Positions 1 to 9,923 are shown, numbered from the stretch's first letter. The stretch: DNA of 55,000 bases from Symbiodinium natans (GCA_905221605.1 CAJNDS010001101.1:737501-792500), one strand, 5' to 3'. Numbers and translations: made by a program. The notes: generated by a model not told the origin, from the letters alone.

Positions 1-103
1 TAGGGTTTTAGGGTTTTAGGGTTTTAGGGTTTAGGGTTTAGGGTTTACGGTTTAGGGTTTAGGGTTTAGGGTTTAGGGTTTAGGGTTTAGGGTTTAGGGT
101 TTT
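1..103 (+). repeat. Interstitial telomere-type array, TTTAGGG with TTTTAGGG at the edge
   Basis: About 14 head-to-tail copies, the first few being the 8-bp variant TTTTAGGG. The G-rich strand runs 5' to 3' into the window. A true left chromosome end would show CCCTAAA on this strand, so this is interstitial sequence or an inverted array, not a terminus. Confidence 0.95.
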
Positions 104-906
104 CCCCGCGGATGGGGTACTAAGATGATACCCCCCCCCCCTGTGGTGTGGTTGGGGGTTGGTTTTAGGGTTAGGGTTTAGGGTTCAGGGTTTTAGGGTT
201 TAGGGTTTAAGGTTTAAGACTTAAGGTTTAGGGTTTAGGGTTAGGGTTTAGGTTTTAGGGTTTAGGGTTTAGGGTTTAGGGTTTGGGGGTTTAGGGTTTA
301 GGGTTTAGGGTTTAGGGACCGTAGAGTAGACTTGGGGGGGGGGGATACCATGGGGGGGGGGGGGCCCAGGACGCTCGACGCTGAACCATATTATGATTCA
401 GCCCCGGCGGGCCCCCCCCCCCTCCCCCCTACCCCCCCCCTCAATGGTACCCCCCCCTCCCCCTGTGGTGTGGTTGGGGGTTGGTTTTAGGGTTTTAGGG
501 TTTTAGGGTTTAGGGTTTACGGTTTAGGGTTTAGGGTTTAGGGTTTTAGGGTTTTAGGGTTTTAGGGTTTAGGGTTTAGGGTTTACGGTTTAGGGTTTTA
601 GGGTTTAGGGTTTAGGGTTTTCCCCGCGGATGGGGTACTAAGATGATCCCCCCCCCTGTGGTGTGGTTGGGGGTTGGTTTTAGGGTTAGGGTTTAGGGTT
701 CAGGGTTTTAGGGTTTAGGGTTTAAGGTTTAAGACTTAAGGTTTAGGGTTTAGGGTTAGGGTTTAGGTTTTAGGGTTTAGGGTTTAGGGTTTAGGGTTTG
801 GGGGTTTAGGGTTTAGGGTTTAGGGTTTAGGGACCGTAGAGTAGACTTGGGGGGGGGGGGATACCATGGGGGGGGGGGGGCCCAGGACGCTCGACGCTGA
901 ACCATA
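103..906 (+). repeat. 517-bp tandem duplication of a mixed telomere-like/unique module
   Basis: The block from TCCCCGCGGA to CTGAACCATA occurs at 103-390 and again at 621-906, an offset of 516-518 bp. It includes degenerate telomere repeats, a G homopolymer and a short unique tail. The submodule CTGTGGTGTGGTTGGGGGTT appears a third time near 462. Differences are mostly homopolymer lengths, so the duplication looks recent, or it could be an assembly artefact in low-complexity sequence. Confidence 0.85.
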
Positions 907-989
907 TATGCATTGTTTTTTTCTCCTCCTATAATAGGGCAATAAAATAATAGGATACTGTGTTTTTTTGTTTTTTTTGGCCTGGGGGT

Positions 990-1021
<32 letters not shown>

Positions 1022-1082
1022 GGGGTTCTAAGCAAGCAGTAGACTAGCGCAGCAAAGGGCTTTCAAAAGCGGGGGGCTCTAT

Positions 1083-1131
1083 AAACCCTAAACCCTGAAC
1101 CCCAAACCCTAAACCCTAAACCCTAAACCCA
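1083..1131 (-). repeat. Short CCCTAAA array
   Basis: About six CCCTAAA-type units with CCCTGAA and CCCCAAA variants. It is opposite in orientation to the preceding G-rich arrays. Confidence 0.9.
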
Positions 1132-1192
1132 ACTATGGACGGTGAACAAACACTTCGGCTGTCTTCAGGCTCCGCTGTTTTTGGGGGCTCTA

Positions 1193-1439
1193 CTTGGAGG
1201 TTCATGGTACTTAAACCAAGTTGTAACTGCACTTTTAGGGTTTAGGGTTTAGGGCTAGGGTTTAGGGTATAGGGTTTAGGGTTTAACCCACTTGATAAGC
1301 CGCTGAAGTGCCCTAACATGGTTTCAGTTGTGCTGTAAGTGCAGTGATAATTGGGTTGCCCTAAACCCTAAACCCTAAACCCTGAACCCTGAACCCTAAA
1401 CCCTAAACCCCAAACCCCAAAGTACCGTGAACCTCCAAG
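1193..1439. mobile_element. MITE family 1, copy interrupted by telomere repeats
   Basis: Terminal inverted repeats CTTGGAGGTTCATGGTACTT (left) and the matching ACCGTGAACCTCCAAG (right) are flanked by TA on both sides (1191-1192 and 1440-1441). The copy is 247 bp against 130-164 bp for other complete copies. The extra length is TTTAGGG-type repeats at about 1235-1288 and CCCTAAA-type repeats at about 1358-1422, lying inside the two arms in opposite orientations. Confidence 0.8.
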
Positions 1440-1519
1440 TAAGGTGTCACGTCGCGCTTGGAGTTAGGGGCTTGGGCTTGAAACGGGACAAACGCCGTAC
1501 GGTCTGGGCTATGGAACCC

Positions 1520-1680
1520 TGCCTGCGGTCTAGGTTTTAGGGTTTTAGGGTTTTTGGGTTTTAGGGCTTTAGGGCTTTAGGGTTTTAGGGTTTTAGGGTT
1601 TTAGGGTTTTAGGGTTTTAGGGTGTTAGGGTTTTAGGGTTTTAGGGTTTTAGGGTTTTAGGGTTTTAGGGCCCAGGGTTT
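1520..1680 (+). repeat. TTTTAGGG variant array
   Basis: About 18 units, almost all the 8-bp variant TTTTAGGG rather than TTTAGGG. The variant is homogenised locally, which points to tandem amplification of a variant unit. Confidence 0.9.
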
Positions 1681-1850
1681 CGGATTTAGGGTTTGGGGTT
1701 TAGGGTTCGGGGGGCCAGGGCTTGTTCGCCAAAACCAGCACCCGGAATAATTATACGTGAAGGTATTGTGGGACACTCTTAAGCTTAATTCCGCCGTATG
1801 CCCCTTCTGAGTTCCTGGAACCCGAAAATCCTACTTAAGTCCTTGGCTAG

Positions 1851-1873
1851 ACCGAAGCCATCTATGGCTCAAG
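1851..1873 (+). other. Possible degenerate dinoflagellate spliced-leader relic
   Basis: The stretch reads ACCGAAGCCATCTATGGCTC then AAG. The conserved dinoflagellate trans-spliced leader contains CCGTAGCCATTTTGGCTC then AAG. The match is complete apart from a T-to-A change, a T-to-C change and one extra A, and the AGCCA/TGGCT dyad is kept. In dinoflagellates such relics mark reverse-transcribed mRNAs. A purine-rich open stretch follows, but I recognise no retrogene. Chance similarity is possible. Confidence 0.35.
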
Positions 1874-2146
1874 AACACACCTCTCGCCGCCAGTGGAGAG
1901 AGAGAGAGAGAGAGACTCAAAAGAGAAAGCGGAAGAGAGAGTGGAAATCCCATATGCCTCTACACCTCAAGGCCCCAACCAGAAACGTTCTCAGCTCTCC
2001 ACAGCCCAGACCAAAACCCTGAAGACCAAGCTCTCAAACCCTAGGCCGGAAACCCTACGTAATTCCTGCACGCCTACACCAAAAATCTCAACCCTAAACC
2101 CCAAGACTTCAACCCCTATGCCTTAAACCTAAGCCAAGAGTGACCT

Positions 2147-2237
2147 AGACAAATGAGGGACCCTTCTTGCTCTAAAGGGGCTTACAAGGGAACCTAAACC
2201 CGAACAAAATGATTAAGGGCCCACTCTTGGTCCTAGT
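2147..2237. mobile_element. MITE family 5 copy (CTAGACCCA type)
   Basis: Left end near CCTAGACAAATGAGGGACCC, core TAAAGGGGCTTACAAGGGAA, right end GGGCCCACTCTTGGTCCTAG. The same order is found at about 4936-5051, and the core and right end at about 30650-30722. Ends are imperfect inverted repeats. This is a short non-coding element. Confidence 0.5.
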
Positions 2238-2264
2238 ATAAACCCCGCTCCCATGCCCAAACCC

Positions 2265-2330
2265 CCTAACCCCTAAACCCTAAACCCTAAACCCTCAACC
2301 CTAAAACCCTAAACCCTAAACCCTAAACCC
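2265..2330 (-). repeat. CCCTAAA array
   Basis: About nine units, slightly degenerate. Confidence 0.9.
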
Positions 2331-2454
2331 CTAGAAGCCTCGCTCCCATGCCGGCCAGCCTGTGGGAGCCGCCTCCCGGATCGTTTTTCGGACCTCCTGC
2401 GCACGTCCGGAGCCCTTTGAAGGCCTTGACATATTCCCTACCGGAGGTAGCGTT

Positions 2455-2530
2455 TCGGGTTTCGGGTTTAGGGTTTAGGGTTTCGGGTTTAGGGTTTAGG
2501 GTTTAGGGTTTCGGCTTTAGGGTCTAGGGT
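2455..2530 (+). repeat. TTTAGGG array with TTTCGGG variants
   Basis: About ten units, with TTTCGGG interspersed among TTTAGGG. Confidence 0.85.
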
Positions 2531-2570
2531 CCTAGGGCGAGGGAGGAGCGAGTCTGACTGGCGCAGGCTC

Positions 2571-2690
2571 CCAAAGAGCCCAATACCCCCTTCGTGAAGG
2601 AACATTCCTTAAGTCAGATGAAGGATATCAAGGAACCTTCCTTTGTAATTTAAGGCACATTTCTTAGTTCAGGGGTTTTGGGCTCTCTGA
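2571..2690. mobile_element. MITE family 2 copy (AAAGAGCCCAATACCCC type)
   Basis: Left terminus CCCAAAGAGCCCAATACCCC and right terminus reading GGGGTTTTGGGCTCTCTG form imperfect terminal inverted repeats around an AT-rich centre with TTAAGG motifs. Related copies lie at 5890-6003, 35401-35505, about 48959-49060 and 51860-51945, with single ends at 18511-18539, 40106-40137 and 47250-47281. There is no coding capacity. Confidence 0.6.
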
Positions 2691-2955
2691 ACCCTAAACC
2701 CTAAACCCTAAGCCCTAAGCCCTAACCCCAAACCCTAAACCCTAAGCCCTAAACCCCAAACCCTAAACCCTAAACCCTAAACCCCAAATCCTAAACCCCA
2801 AACCCAGAACCCGAAACCCGAAACCCCAAACCCTAAACCCTGAACCCCAAACCCCAAACCCCAAACCCCAAACCCCAAACCCCAAACCCCAAACCCCAAA
2901 CCCCAAACCCTAAACCCTAAACCCTAAAGCCTAAACCCTAAACCCAACAGACCCA
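2690..2955 (-). repeat. CCCTAAA array containing a homogenised CCCCAAA block
   Basis: About 36 units. The stretch 2843-2907 is nearly pure CCCCAAA (TTTGGGG on the other strand), flanked by ordinary CCCTAAA and CCCTAAG units. Confidence 0.9.
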
Positions 2956-3050
2956 AACCCCCAAGCGAGCTCTCGCGCCCAAGACGCGTCCTCGGGGAGC
3001 GGCGGCTCCGGGAGGTCATGGTAATCGGAGCCGCTGTCCTTAAGTTAAGG

Positions 3051-3052
<2 letters not shown>

Positions 3053-3090
<38 letters not shown>
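3053..3090. repeat. TA dinucleotide microsatellite
   Basis: An uninterrupted TA tract of about 19 units leading into a T-rich stretch. Confidence 0.95.
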
Positions 3091-3094
<4 letters not shown>

Positions 3095-3365
3095 TTTCTT
3101 TTTATTTTATTTATTTATTTTTTTTTTTGGGGGGGGGTTAGGGTTTTGGGTTAAAGGGCTACTAGGGTTTCAATTGATTTTTTTTGAAGGCTTGCTTGTA
3201 AAAGTTGTTCTATAGTTGTTCTTTCCAGTTTGTGAGGGTTTCGAAAGGTTTTTGCCCCTGAGGGTTTGTTTTCAAGTGTTTTTGCTGCAATAGGCTTCTA
3301 AAGCCGCTGTCCTTAAGTTTAGCTTGTTTAAGGGTTTCTATAGGTTTGTGTTTTGTTTGGAGTAG

Positions 3366-3427
3366 TTGTGTTGTGTTTTGTTTTGTTTTGTTTTGTTGTG
3401 TTTTTTTTGTTTGGTTGTGTGTTGTTT

Positions 3428-3523
<96 letters not shown>

Positions 3524-3680
3524 TTGGTTTGCTTTGTTTTGCTTTGTTTTGCTTTGTTTTGCTTTATTTTGCTTTATTTTGTTTTGTTTTGCTTTGCTTT
3601 GTGTTGTTTTGTTCTGTTTTGTTTTTGTTGTGTTGTGTTTTGTTTCGTTCTGTTCTGTTTTGTGTTGTTGTGTTTTGTTT
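3366..3680 (+). repeat. TTTTG-type pentamer tracts around a ~94-bp T homopolymer
   Basis: TTTTG and GCTTTGTTTT units flank a run of 61 T, one G, then 32 T (3429-3522). The three overlapping open frames here translate to Phe-rich simple sequence and are not genes. Confidence 0.95.
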
Positions 3681-3916
3681 TTGTGTTTTTCTTTCTAATC
3701 CAAGGGTTTTGGTTTAAGGCTTTTGTTGTTCAAAGGGGTTCGTTCATAGGGTTTCTATCGGGTTTTAAAGGTTTTATGTACATAGCTGTTGAATACGGTT
3801 GTACAGGGCTCTAGAGGCTTTTGTCTGAGTTTTCCTTTGGGCTGTCCAATGAGAAATCCCAAGCCCGGAACTCAACTGCAAGCCCCCCCCCCCCCCCTCA
3901 ATTAAGAAACCCGGCT

Positions 3917-4050
3917 GCAGGGTTTGGGGTTTAGGGTTTAGGGTGTAGGGTTTAGGGTTTTGGGGTTTAGGGTTTAGGGTTTGGGGTTTGGGGTTTGGGG
4001 TTTGGGGTTTGGGGTTTGGGGTTTGGGGTTTGGGGTTTAGGGTTTAGAGG
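3917..4050 (+). repeat. TTTAGGG array with a pure TTTGGGG block
   Basis: About 18 units; 3978-4037 consists of about nine consecutive TTTGGGG units. Confidence 0.9.
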
Positions 4051-4184
4051 TTAGGGCCTGGAGAGCCTTAAGCCAGAGACTGCAGGCCCGGCAGCCTTAA
4101 AAGAGTAGAGAGACTGCAGGGGGCTGGAGGCTGGAGGTCGAAGCCAGAGACTGCCCCGGCCAGGAGCCTTCAGCCAGGCCCTGC

Positions 4185-4475
4185 AGCCCTAAACCCTAAA
4201 CCCTAAACCCTAAACCCTAAACCCTAAACCCTAAACCCTAAACCCTAAGCCCTAAACCCTAAACCCTAAACCCTAAACCCTAAACCCTAAGCCCTAAACC
4301 CTAAACCCTAAACCCGTTTTTCCTAAACCCTAAACCCTAAACCTTAAACGCAAACTCTGCCAGGTCATATCAGCCTCGACCTCAAGGCCCGACAGCCGAG
4401 GCACCCTAAACCCTAAACCCTAAACCCTAAACCCTAAACCCTAAACCCTAAACCCTAAACCCTAAACCCCTCGAG
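4185..4475 (-). repeat. CCCTAAA arrays in two blocks
   Basis: Blocks at 4185-4345 and 4403-4468 are separated by about 57 bp of unique sequence. Units are mostly perfect CCCTAAA with occasional CCCTAAG. Confidence 0.95.
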
Positions 4476-4784
4476 CCTGGAGCCGCCCCAACCCCTCAAT
4501 GGGGTGCCCACGAGAAAGGTTTATTAAACGATGACAACATTAACACCCTAAACCCCCAAAAACCCTAAACTCCCCTTATCCGTAAGCCCCAAATCAACAT
4601 GAACACCCTCAACCGCCCAAAGAAAACTCTAAACTCCCTTTATCTCTAGGCCGCAAAAAAACTGGTGCAAGCCATGGGGCCGAATACCCGCGCAGGCCAG
4701 GGTCCAGCTCATCGTCCGACATGGGACGAGTTTACGTGTGTGGTGATTCAACCCTAAACCCTAAACCCTACATGATTCCATCTT

Positions 4785-4905
4785 AGGGTAGTTCCATGGT
4801 CCCCTAGATGGGCTCTAAAAAGGGGACCCCTTATATACCCCTTCTATACCCTAGAAAAAATTCAAGGGCCAGTACTTCAAAACCTTTTAAGGAGGTAAGG
4901 GACCA
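4785..4905. mobile_element. Short dispersed element, family 4 copy 1
   Basis: It shares GGGTAGTT, GGGCCCT/GGGCTCT, AGGGGACCC, TTATATACCCC, CAAGGGCC and AAAGGAGGTAAG-type motifs, in order and at the same spacing, with 48608-48725. I estimate roughly three quarters identity by eye. There is no open frame. Confidence 0.55.
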
Positions 4906-4935
4906 CATGAAGAGCCCATGAACCTACCCTTAGAT

Positions 4936-5051
4936 TTCTAGACCCAAGAGGAATAAATAGGCTTAACCCTTTTGGCTTAAAGGGGCTTATCAGGGAACCA
5001 ATGGCCAAAAACTCTAAACACCCAGGAGAAGGGCCTACTCTGGGTCCTAGT
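4936..5051. mobile_element. MITE family 5 copy
   Basis: Left end TTTCTAGACCCAAGAGG and right end CCTACTCTGGGTCCTAG are imperfect inverted repeats. The core TTAAAGGGGCTTATCAGGGA matches the copies near 2147 and 30650. Confidence 0.55.
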
Positions 5052-5184
5052 TTTTATTTAAATGATGCAATGTGTTTTCCTCTACTCTTGTTTCTTGATA
5101 CTTCTTCATGATTTTGTTTGTGGCAAGAGGTGTTGGGGGGTTTTCGGCTAGGCTTTAGCGGTTTAGGGGCTCCGCCTTAGGCTC

Positions 5185-5275
5185 CTGAACCCTAAACCCT
5201 AAACTCTAAGCCCCAAAAAAACCCTAAACCCTAAACCCTAAACCCTAAACCCTAAACCCTCAACCCTAAAACCCT
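5185..5275 (-). repeat. CCCTAAA array
   Basis: About eleven units with a short A-rich interruption near 5215. Confidence 0.9.
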
Positions 5276-5407
5276 ATGGTCTATGGTTTAGGGTCGGCGC
5301 TGTGGTGGTCGAAGGTTGGGTTCGAGGACTCAGAAGTTGCGGGGGTTTGAAGTCCGTGAGCCCTAAACGCTCCGGCTTGGCTCAGGACTCCGGGTGTGTG
5401 TTCCGGG

Positions 5408-5482
5408 TGTAGGGTTTAGGGTTTGGGGTTTAGGGTTTAGGGTTTAGGGTTCCGGGTGCAGGGTTTAGGGTTTAGGGTTTCA
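5408..5482 (+). repeat. TTTAGGG array
   Basis: Two short blocks of TTTAGGG separated by a repeated 'TTCCGGGTG' motif that occurs three times between 5400 and 5458. Confidence 0.85.
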
Positions 5483-5571
5483 GGAGTGTGCACTGGCCAC
5501 AGACAGAGCTTGCTGACTGAACGCGATGCAGAACATGGGGTTTAGGGTTTAGAGGTTCTTGGTTCTTGGTC

Positions 5572-5737
5572 TTTAGGGTTTAGGGTTTAGGGTTTAGGGT
5601 TTAGGGTTTAGGGTTTAGGGTTTAGGGTTTAGGGTTTAGGGTTTAGGGTTTAGGGGGTTTTTAGGGTTTAGGGTTTAGGGTTTAGGGTTTAGGGTTTAGG
5701 GTTTAGGGTTTAGGGTTTCGGGTTTAGGGTTTAGGGT
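5572..5737 (+). repeat. TTTAGGG array, ~23 units
   Basis: Nearly perfect heptamers with one GGTTTTTAGGG slip near 5656 and one TTTCGGG near 5717. Confidence 0.97.
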
Positions 5738-5889
5738 GAGAGGTGCCTCGGCTGTCGCGTTTCCGGTCTAAGGGGTTGAGGGTCTACCCGGAGGGGGGGG
5801 GGGGGAGGGTGAAATGCCCGTTTGATAGCCTATGAAAAGCCACAGCTCACACTTCAGAAGCCTTGAAAGAAGGGGGACCAAGGGACGCA

Positions 5890-6003
5890 GAGAGCCCAAT
5901 ACTCCTTGTTTAAGGAATATTATATACCTTAAATTGTAAAGGGATGCTTAATTAATATGATTTAAGGAGTATTCCTCAATTAAGGGGTATTGGTCTCTTT
6001 GGG
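5890..6003. mobile_element. MITE family 2 copy
   Basis: Left end AGAGAGCCCAATACTCC and right end GGGGTATTGGTCTCTTTGGG are inverted repeats. The inside carries TTTAAGGAATAT and its complement-like TTTAAGGAGTATTCCTCAAT. The full-length structure makes it a good reference copy. Confidence 0.7.
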
Positions 6004-6533
6004 GAACGACCCTTAGCTTGAAGTCTTCCAAGAACCCCGGTGTTTTTCTTCGTTTTGTTCCACGGTGCGAGCTTTGGCACCCTTCATCTCCAGCCTTCCT
6101 TCATGGAACCTGAGGTCAGCGAACTCTTGGCTGACTTCTGAAGCCCTCCTAAAAGTTTAACTTTTAGGCTCCTTATTGTAGTTTCTACAACAACCCCCAA
6201 AAATCAAGTCCTAAGAGCCACCCAAAAGAAAGCCAAGAAAACTCATAGGTTTCCGTATTGGCCCCCCTCTATACTGCCACCCTAGGTTCCCCCCTTTGCA
6301 ATAAACAATTCGGCTTGCTTACCCCTAAATAGCCTTAATTCATTATGGGGGGGAACCTAGACGGGAGGGGCGGGGGGGAGTAGTATAGAGGGGGGTAGTA
6401 GGGGAACCCATGAGAAACCGTGACTCAGAACGCCACATGATGTCAACCGTAGTAGACAGTCTGTGCTCAAGTGTTACGGTAAAGGTCTTGTCGTGAGCAG
6501 CTGCTAACCCCAGAGCACATGAAAGTCGCAGTA

Positions 6534-6601
6534 CTTGAAGGTTCATGGTACTTACTAACCAATTATAACTGGGCTTATAACCCTACTTATAATTGGGATA
6601 A
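6534..6601. mobile_element. MITE family 1, left half only
   Basis: It starts CTTGAAGGTTCATGGTACTT preceded by TA and matches the 151-bp subfamily up to AATTGGGATAA at the centre. The right arm is absent and unrelated GC-rich sequence follows, so this copy is truncated at the hairpin loop. Confidence 0.75.
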
Positions 6602-6714
6602 AAGTAACGCCACTACCTGGCAGTGTCCGCCGTAGGGCGCGGTCACGGTCGGGCAGAGCGCGGCTCGCACCATGCCAAATTCCACGCGACCGACCACGAC
6701 AGCCTCAACACCTC

Positions 6715-6778
6715 CCTAAACCCTAACCTAAACCCTACACCCTACACCCTAAATCCTAAACCTAAACCCTAAACCTCG
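6715..6778 (-). repeat. Degenerate CCCTAAA array
   Basis: Seven to nine diverged units including 6-bp CCTAAA and CCCTACA forms. Confidence 0.8.
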
Positions 6779-7079
6779 GACACAGCGTTCAGGGTCTCTT
6801 TGAAGATTCTGTTTGAACCCCTTTGCAACAAAGCCGCAACAAGTCTGAACCTGAAAGCCTCACCCAGCCTCCAAGCCCTAAGCCCCAAATAGCAAAACGC
6901 ACCCCAAAACTCAAATACCACCCCCCAAACACCCTAAGCAATGAACAACCACAAGGGGGTCACGAGGTGGGGAACCCTAAACCCTAAACGGGGAGGGCCA
7001 ACTTTCCGGCTACCAGATCTTCCAAAAAATGGCTCAATTCAGGAAGGATCCTTCGATCCATCGGGTTCTTCCGAAGGTA
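6779..7079. other. Unique spacer, nothing recognised
   Basis: A-rich and C-rich diverged sequence with isolated CCCTAAA units near 6975. No convincing open frame or RNA was seen. Confidence 0.6.
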
Positions 7080-7660
7080 AACCCTACCCCCTGTACCCTG
7101 AAACCCAAAAGCCCTAAAGAACCTCAAACCCTAAACCTCAAACTCTTCTCCCTCCAAAACCCTAAAACTCTAAGCCTAAACCCCTACACCCGAAAACCCA
7201 GAAATCCTTAGCCCTAAACCCCTCAAGCCTAAAACCCTAAACCCCAGAACCGCAAAACTCCAATTAAACCACGAACCCCCCCAAACAAAACCGCTAAACC
7301 AGGAACCCAAAAACCCTGAAACCCTAAAACCCTAACACCACAGAAACCCTAAAACCGTGAATCCCTAAAAACCCTAAATCCCAAAACCGAAACCCCTAAA
7401 ACCCTAAAGCCTAAACCCGAGATCCAAAAAAAAACTAAACCCTAAACCGGAAACGCCTGAAACCCTAACAGATAAACTCGAAACCCCTGAAACCCTAAAA
7501 CCTAATCCCGCATTCCCGAAAACCTAAACTCGAAACCCCTAAATAAATCCCTAAAACCTAAACCCTCAATCCCTGAAACCCTAAACTCGAAACCCCGAAA
7601 CCCAGAAATCCTCATTGAGCCCTGTACCCATAAGCCCTAAACCCTAAACCCCAAAATCCT
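7080..7660 (-). repeat. Long, highly diverged CCCTAAA-derived tract
   Basis: Nearly 600 bp of AAACCC-flavoured sequence in which most units carry substitutions or extra bases (AACCCTAAAA, CGAAACCCC, CCCTGAAA). It looks like an old array decaying, in contrast with the pristine array at 7752. Confidence 0.8.
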
Positions 7661-7751
7661 CATCGAGCCATTGTGGAAGATCTGTGCTCAGGTCGCCGGC
7701 TTCGAGGTCGCGAAGGAACGATCGCCTCATGGGCGTTGGTTCTTTTGGGGT

Positions 7752-7845
7752 GGTTTAGGGTTTAGGGTTTAGGGTTTAGGGTTTAGGGTTTAGGGTTTAG
7801 GGTTTAGGGTTTAGGGTTTAGGGTTTAGGGTTTAGGGTTTAGGGT
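7752..7845 (+). repeat. TTTAGGG array, ~13 perfect units
   Basis: Essentially perfect heptamers directly after unique sequence ending GGTGG. Confidence 0.97.
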
Positions 7846-8565
7846 CTGCTGTAAGATAGCGCAGAGGCTGTGAAGGCTAGGATGCAGAAGAGGCTCGAAA
7901 TCTTCGTCAGGTGCGAAGAGCAGATCTGGCCCGACTGGGGCCATGTAACACCTTTCTCCCACCCAAGGCCGCCAAGCGACCCAAACCTGCTAATTGCTTA
8001 AGAACCTCGAAAAAAACAAGATAGTCTCCCCGGTTAAGGGTAACATAGGGAGTATGATTGTTTATTCTAGTAGAGGAACCTCTTCAATTTAGGGTCTGGG
8101 CCTAAGCTCAAGTCAGCTGCCTTTCAAACACCTCTTCAACGGGTCTAGGGCGACGGGGGTCCAGAATCTTATGGGGCTCCCAGCCAGCTCGCAGCACCTC
8201 TTGTTCCCAGCACAGTCTAGAAAAGGTGACAGGAGGGGGGGGTTCCAGCAAGGTTCTTATTGTGTGCTTGCGGATGAAGGTTTCCGATTGTTGTCGACGA
8301 AGCGGAAGCAGTATTTTATCTGTTTGCCATTCAACCTGCGTGGCGAAGAGTTTTCCTTTCGGTCAACTTTCGAGCACCCTCCCCGACCGGTCACCTGGGC
8401 ACCCTTTGGTCCATAACCCCCTGATGGGGCCTTTTCCCAAAACCTCCTATACCGGGGGTGCTACCGACCTCCTCCGAGATGTGGGAGGCGGGCGCCTGGG
8501 TCGGCTTGCCGCGGCCTGGGCCTTGAAAGGGTTCAGGCTAGGGTGGGGTGGGCCAGGCCCTTAGG
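7846..8565. other. Unique spacer with weak open frames
   Basis: About 700 bp of mixed sequence. A plus-strand frame stays open at 8226-8564, but it lacks any motif I recognise and overlaps another open frame at 8171-8416. I do not call a gene. Confidence 0.5.
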
Positions 8566-8644
8566 GGTTTAGGGTTTAGGGCTTGTTGGGGGTTTCGGGT
8601 TCAGCCAGGGAGCCGTGCCGTGGCAAAGAGGAAGGTGTCGTATC

Positions 8645-8722
8645 CCTAAACCCTAAACCCTAAACCCTAAACCCTAAACCTTAAACCCTAAACCCTAAAC
8701 CCTAAACCCTAAACCCTAAATC
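8645..8722 (-). repeat. CCCTAAA array
   Basis: Eleven nearly perfect units. Confidence 0.95.
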
Positions 8723-8845
8723 GCCGTCCATGGTACATGCCTCTCCGCGCGATGCGATCCTGAGGAGTTTCCGGCAGGTACTTGAAGCCGGACCGAGGCC
8801 ACATCGTCTTAATTTGGTTTCGCAACATCGGGTCTTCCCTGGTAC

Positions 8846-8982
8846 CTGCACATACATACATAAAAAAATATATATCTGCATATAAACATTATGTATATAT
8901 ACATATACAGATACACATATGTGTCCATACCTCACACCCCTCACCCCCCAATCCCCACAAAAAAAAAAAAAAAAAAAAAAAC
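8846..8982. repeat. AT-rich microsatellite plus 21-A tract
   Basis: CATA/TATA-type repeats at 8846-8930, then a C-rich stretch and an A homopolymer at about 8960-8980. The open frames across it are simple-sequence translations. Confidence 0.85.
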
Positions 8983-9149
8983 ATGAATCAAAACCCACTG
9001 AAGAATCATAAACAAAAATCGTTTTGTAGGATTCACCAAAATGTTGGGAAACCACCTTTCGGCAGCCCGTTCGCTCTCTCGCTGCTGCCACTGGCTTCCT
9101 CACGGGGCTTAGGGTTTAGGGTGATTGAGGGTTTAAACCGTTTAAACCC

Positions 9150-9690
9150 TAAACCCTAAACCTGTACTTATACCTGTAGCCCAACAGGATGCTACATTCT
9201 GAGGGTGCCTTACTATGCTTATACTATCTCAAATAGGGAGGTCTATGGGGCTGCAAGTACGGTTTCGGAGCCCGAAGCCTCCAAAACACTTAAGGCAAAC
9301 CTAACTGGGAAAAGACCCTAATTACATCTTCCCTGAGGCAAGAGCTGATATTGTCGGTCACAGTGCTGACCACTCGGCCAGTCTTGCGTGCCTCGCTTGG
9401 CGCCCGAAACCCCAAAGTCTAGTTTTCAGGTTCCCATGGAGACACCCCCACCCACCCCCGCCCCAAGCGTCTCTTTCGACTTTAGCCGCCCGTGATTCGA
9501 TTTAGGGTTTAATCTCTAGGGCCTCGGGTTTTGTTACCCCCCCCCGCCCCACAACAAATCGGGGCCAGATAGGTAGTTGTTGCTTTGTTGGAGCCTGGAA
9601 AACCTAACTTGGCCCTAAAACCCGAAAGCCCGCATCCCCAAAGCCTAAGCCCTGAACACCCTAGCCCTAAGTGGTTAAACCCCCCAAGGG
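9150..9690. other. Unique spacer
   Basis: No coding signal seen. It contains a serine/leucine-tRNA-like A-box segment on the minus strand (9366-9387), discussed as a finding, and a C-rich stretch at 9535-9550. Confidence 0.5.
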
Positions 9691-9691
9691 T

Positions 9692-9738
9692 TTAGGTTTA
9701 GGGTTTAGGGTTTAGGGTTTAGGGAGGGTTTAGGGTCC
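9692..9738 (+). repeat. Short TTTAGGG array
   Basis: Five to six units with one shortened repeat. Confidence 0.9.
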
Positions 9739-9923
9739 GCCGACCCTGGCGGCGTGTTGGATGGAAAAAGGAGGGCACCTCCCTCCAAAACGCGGCAGCT
9801 TTTCCATGGAGGGCCAGGCCACCCACACCGCATAAACTCACGGACCATAGGTGGTTTCGCACAGGACGTAGGGGTCCTTTGGGAAAAAACCCACCCACCC
9901 GCCCCGAGTGACAGCGGGCTTAC

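Noticed and set aside
1-103. Left chromosome end (true telomere)
   Set aside because: The G-rich strand has the wrong orientation for a left terminus and the array is interrupted by unique sequence and a tandem duplication.
3346-3814. Phe-rich open frames
   Set aside because: They are translations of a T homopolymer and TTTTG repeats.
8226-8564. 112-codon frame
   Set aside because: No motif, overlaps another open frame, ends in telomere-like sequence, and length is compatible with chance in GC-rich DNA.
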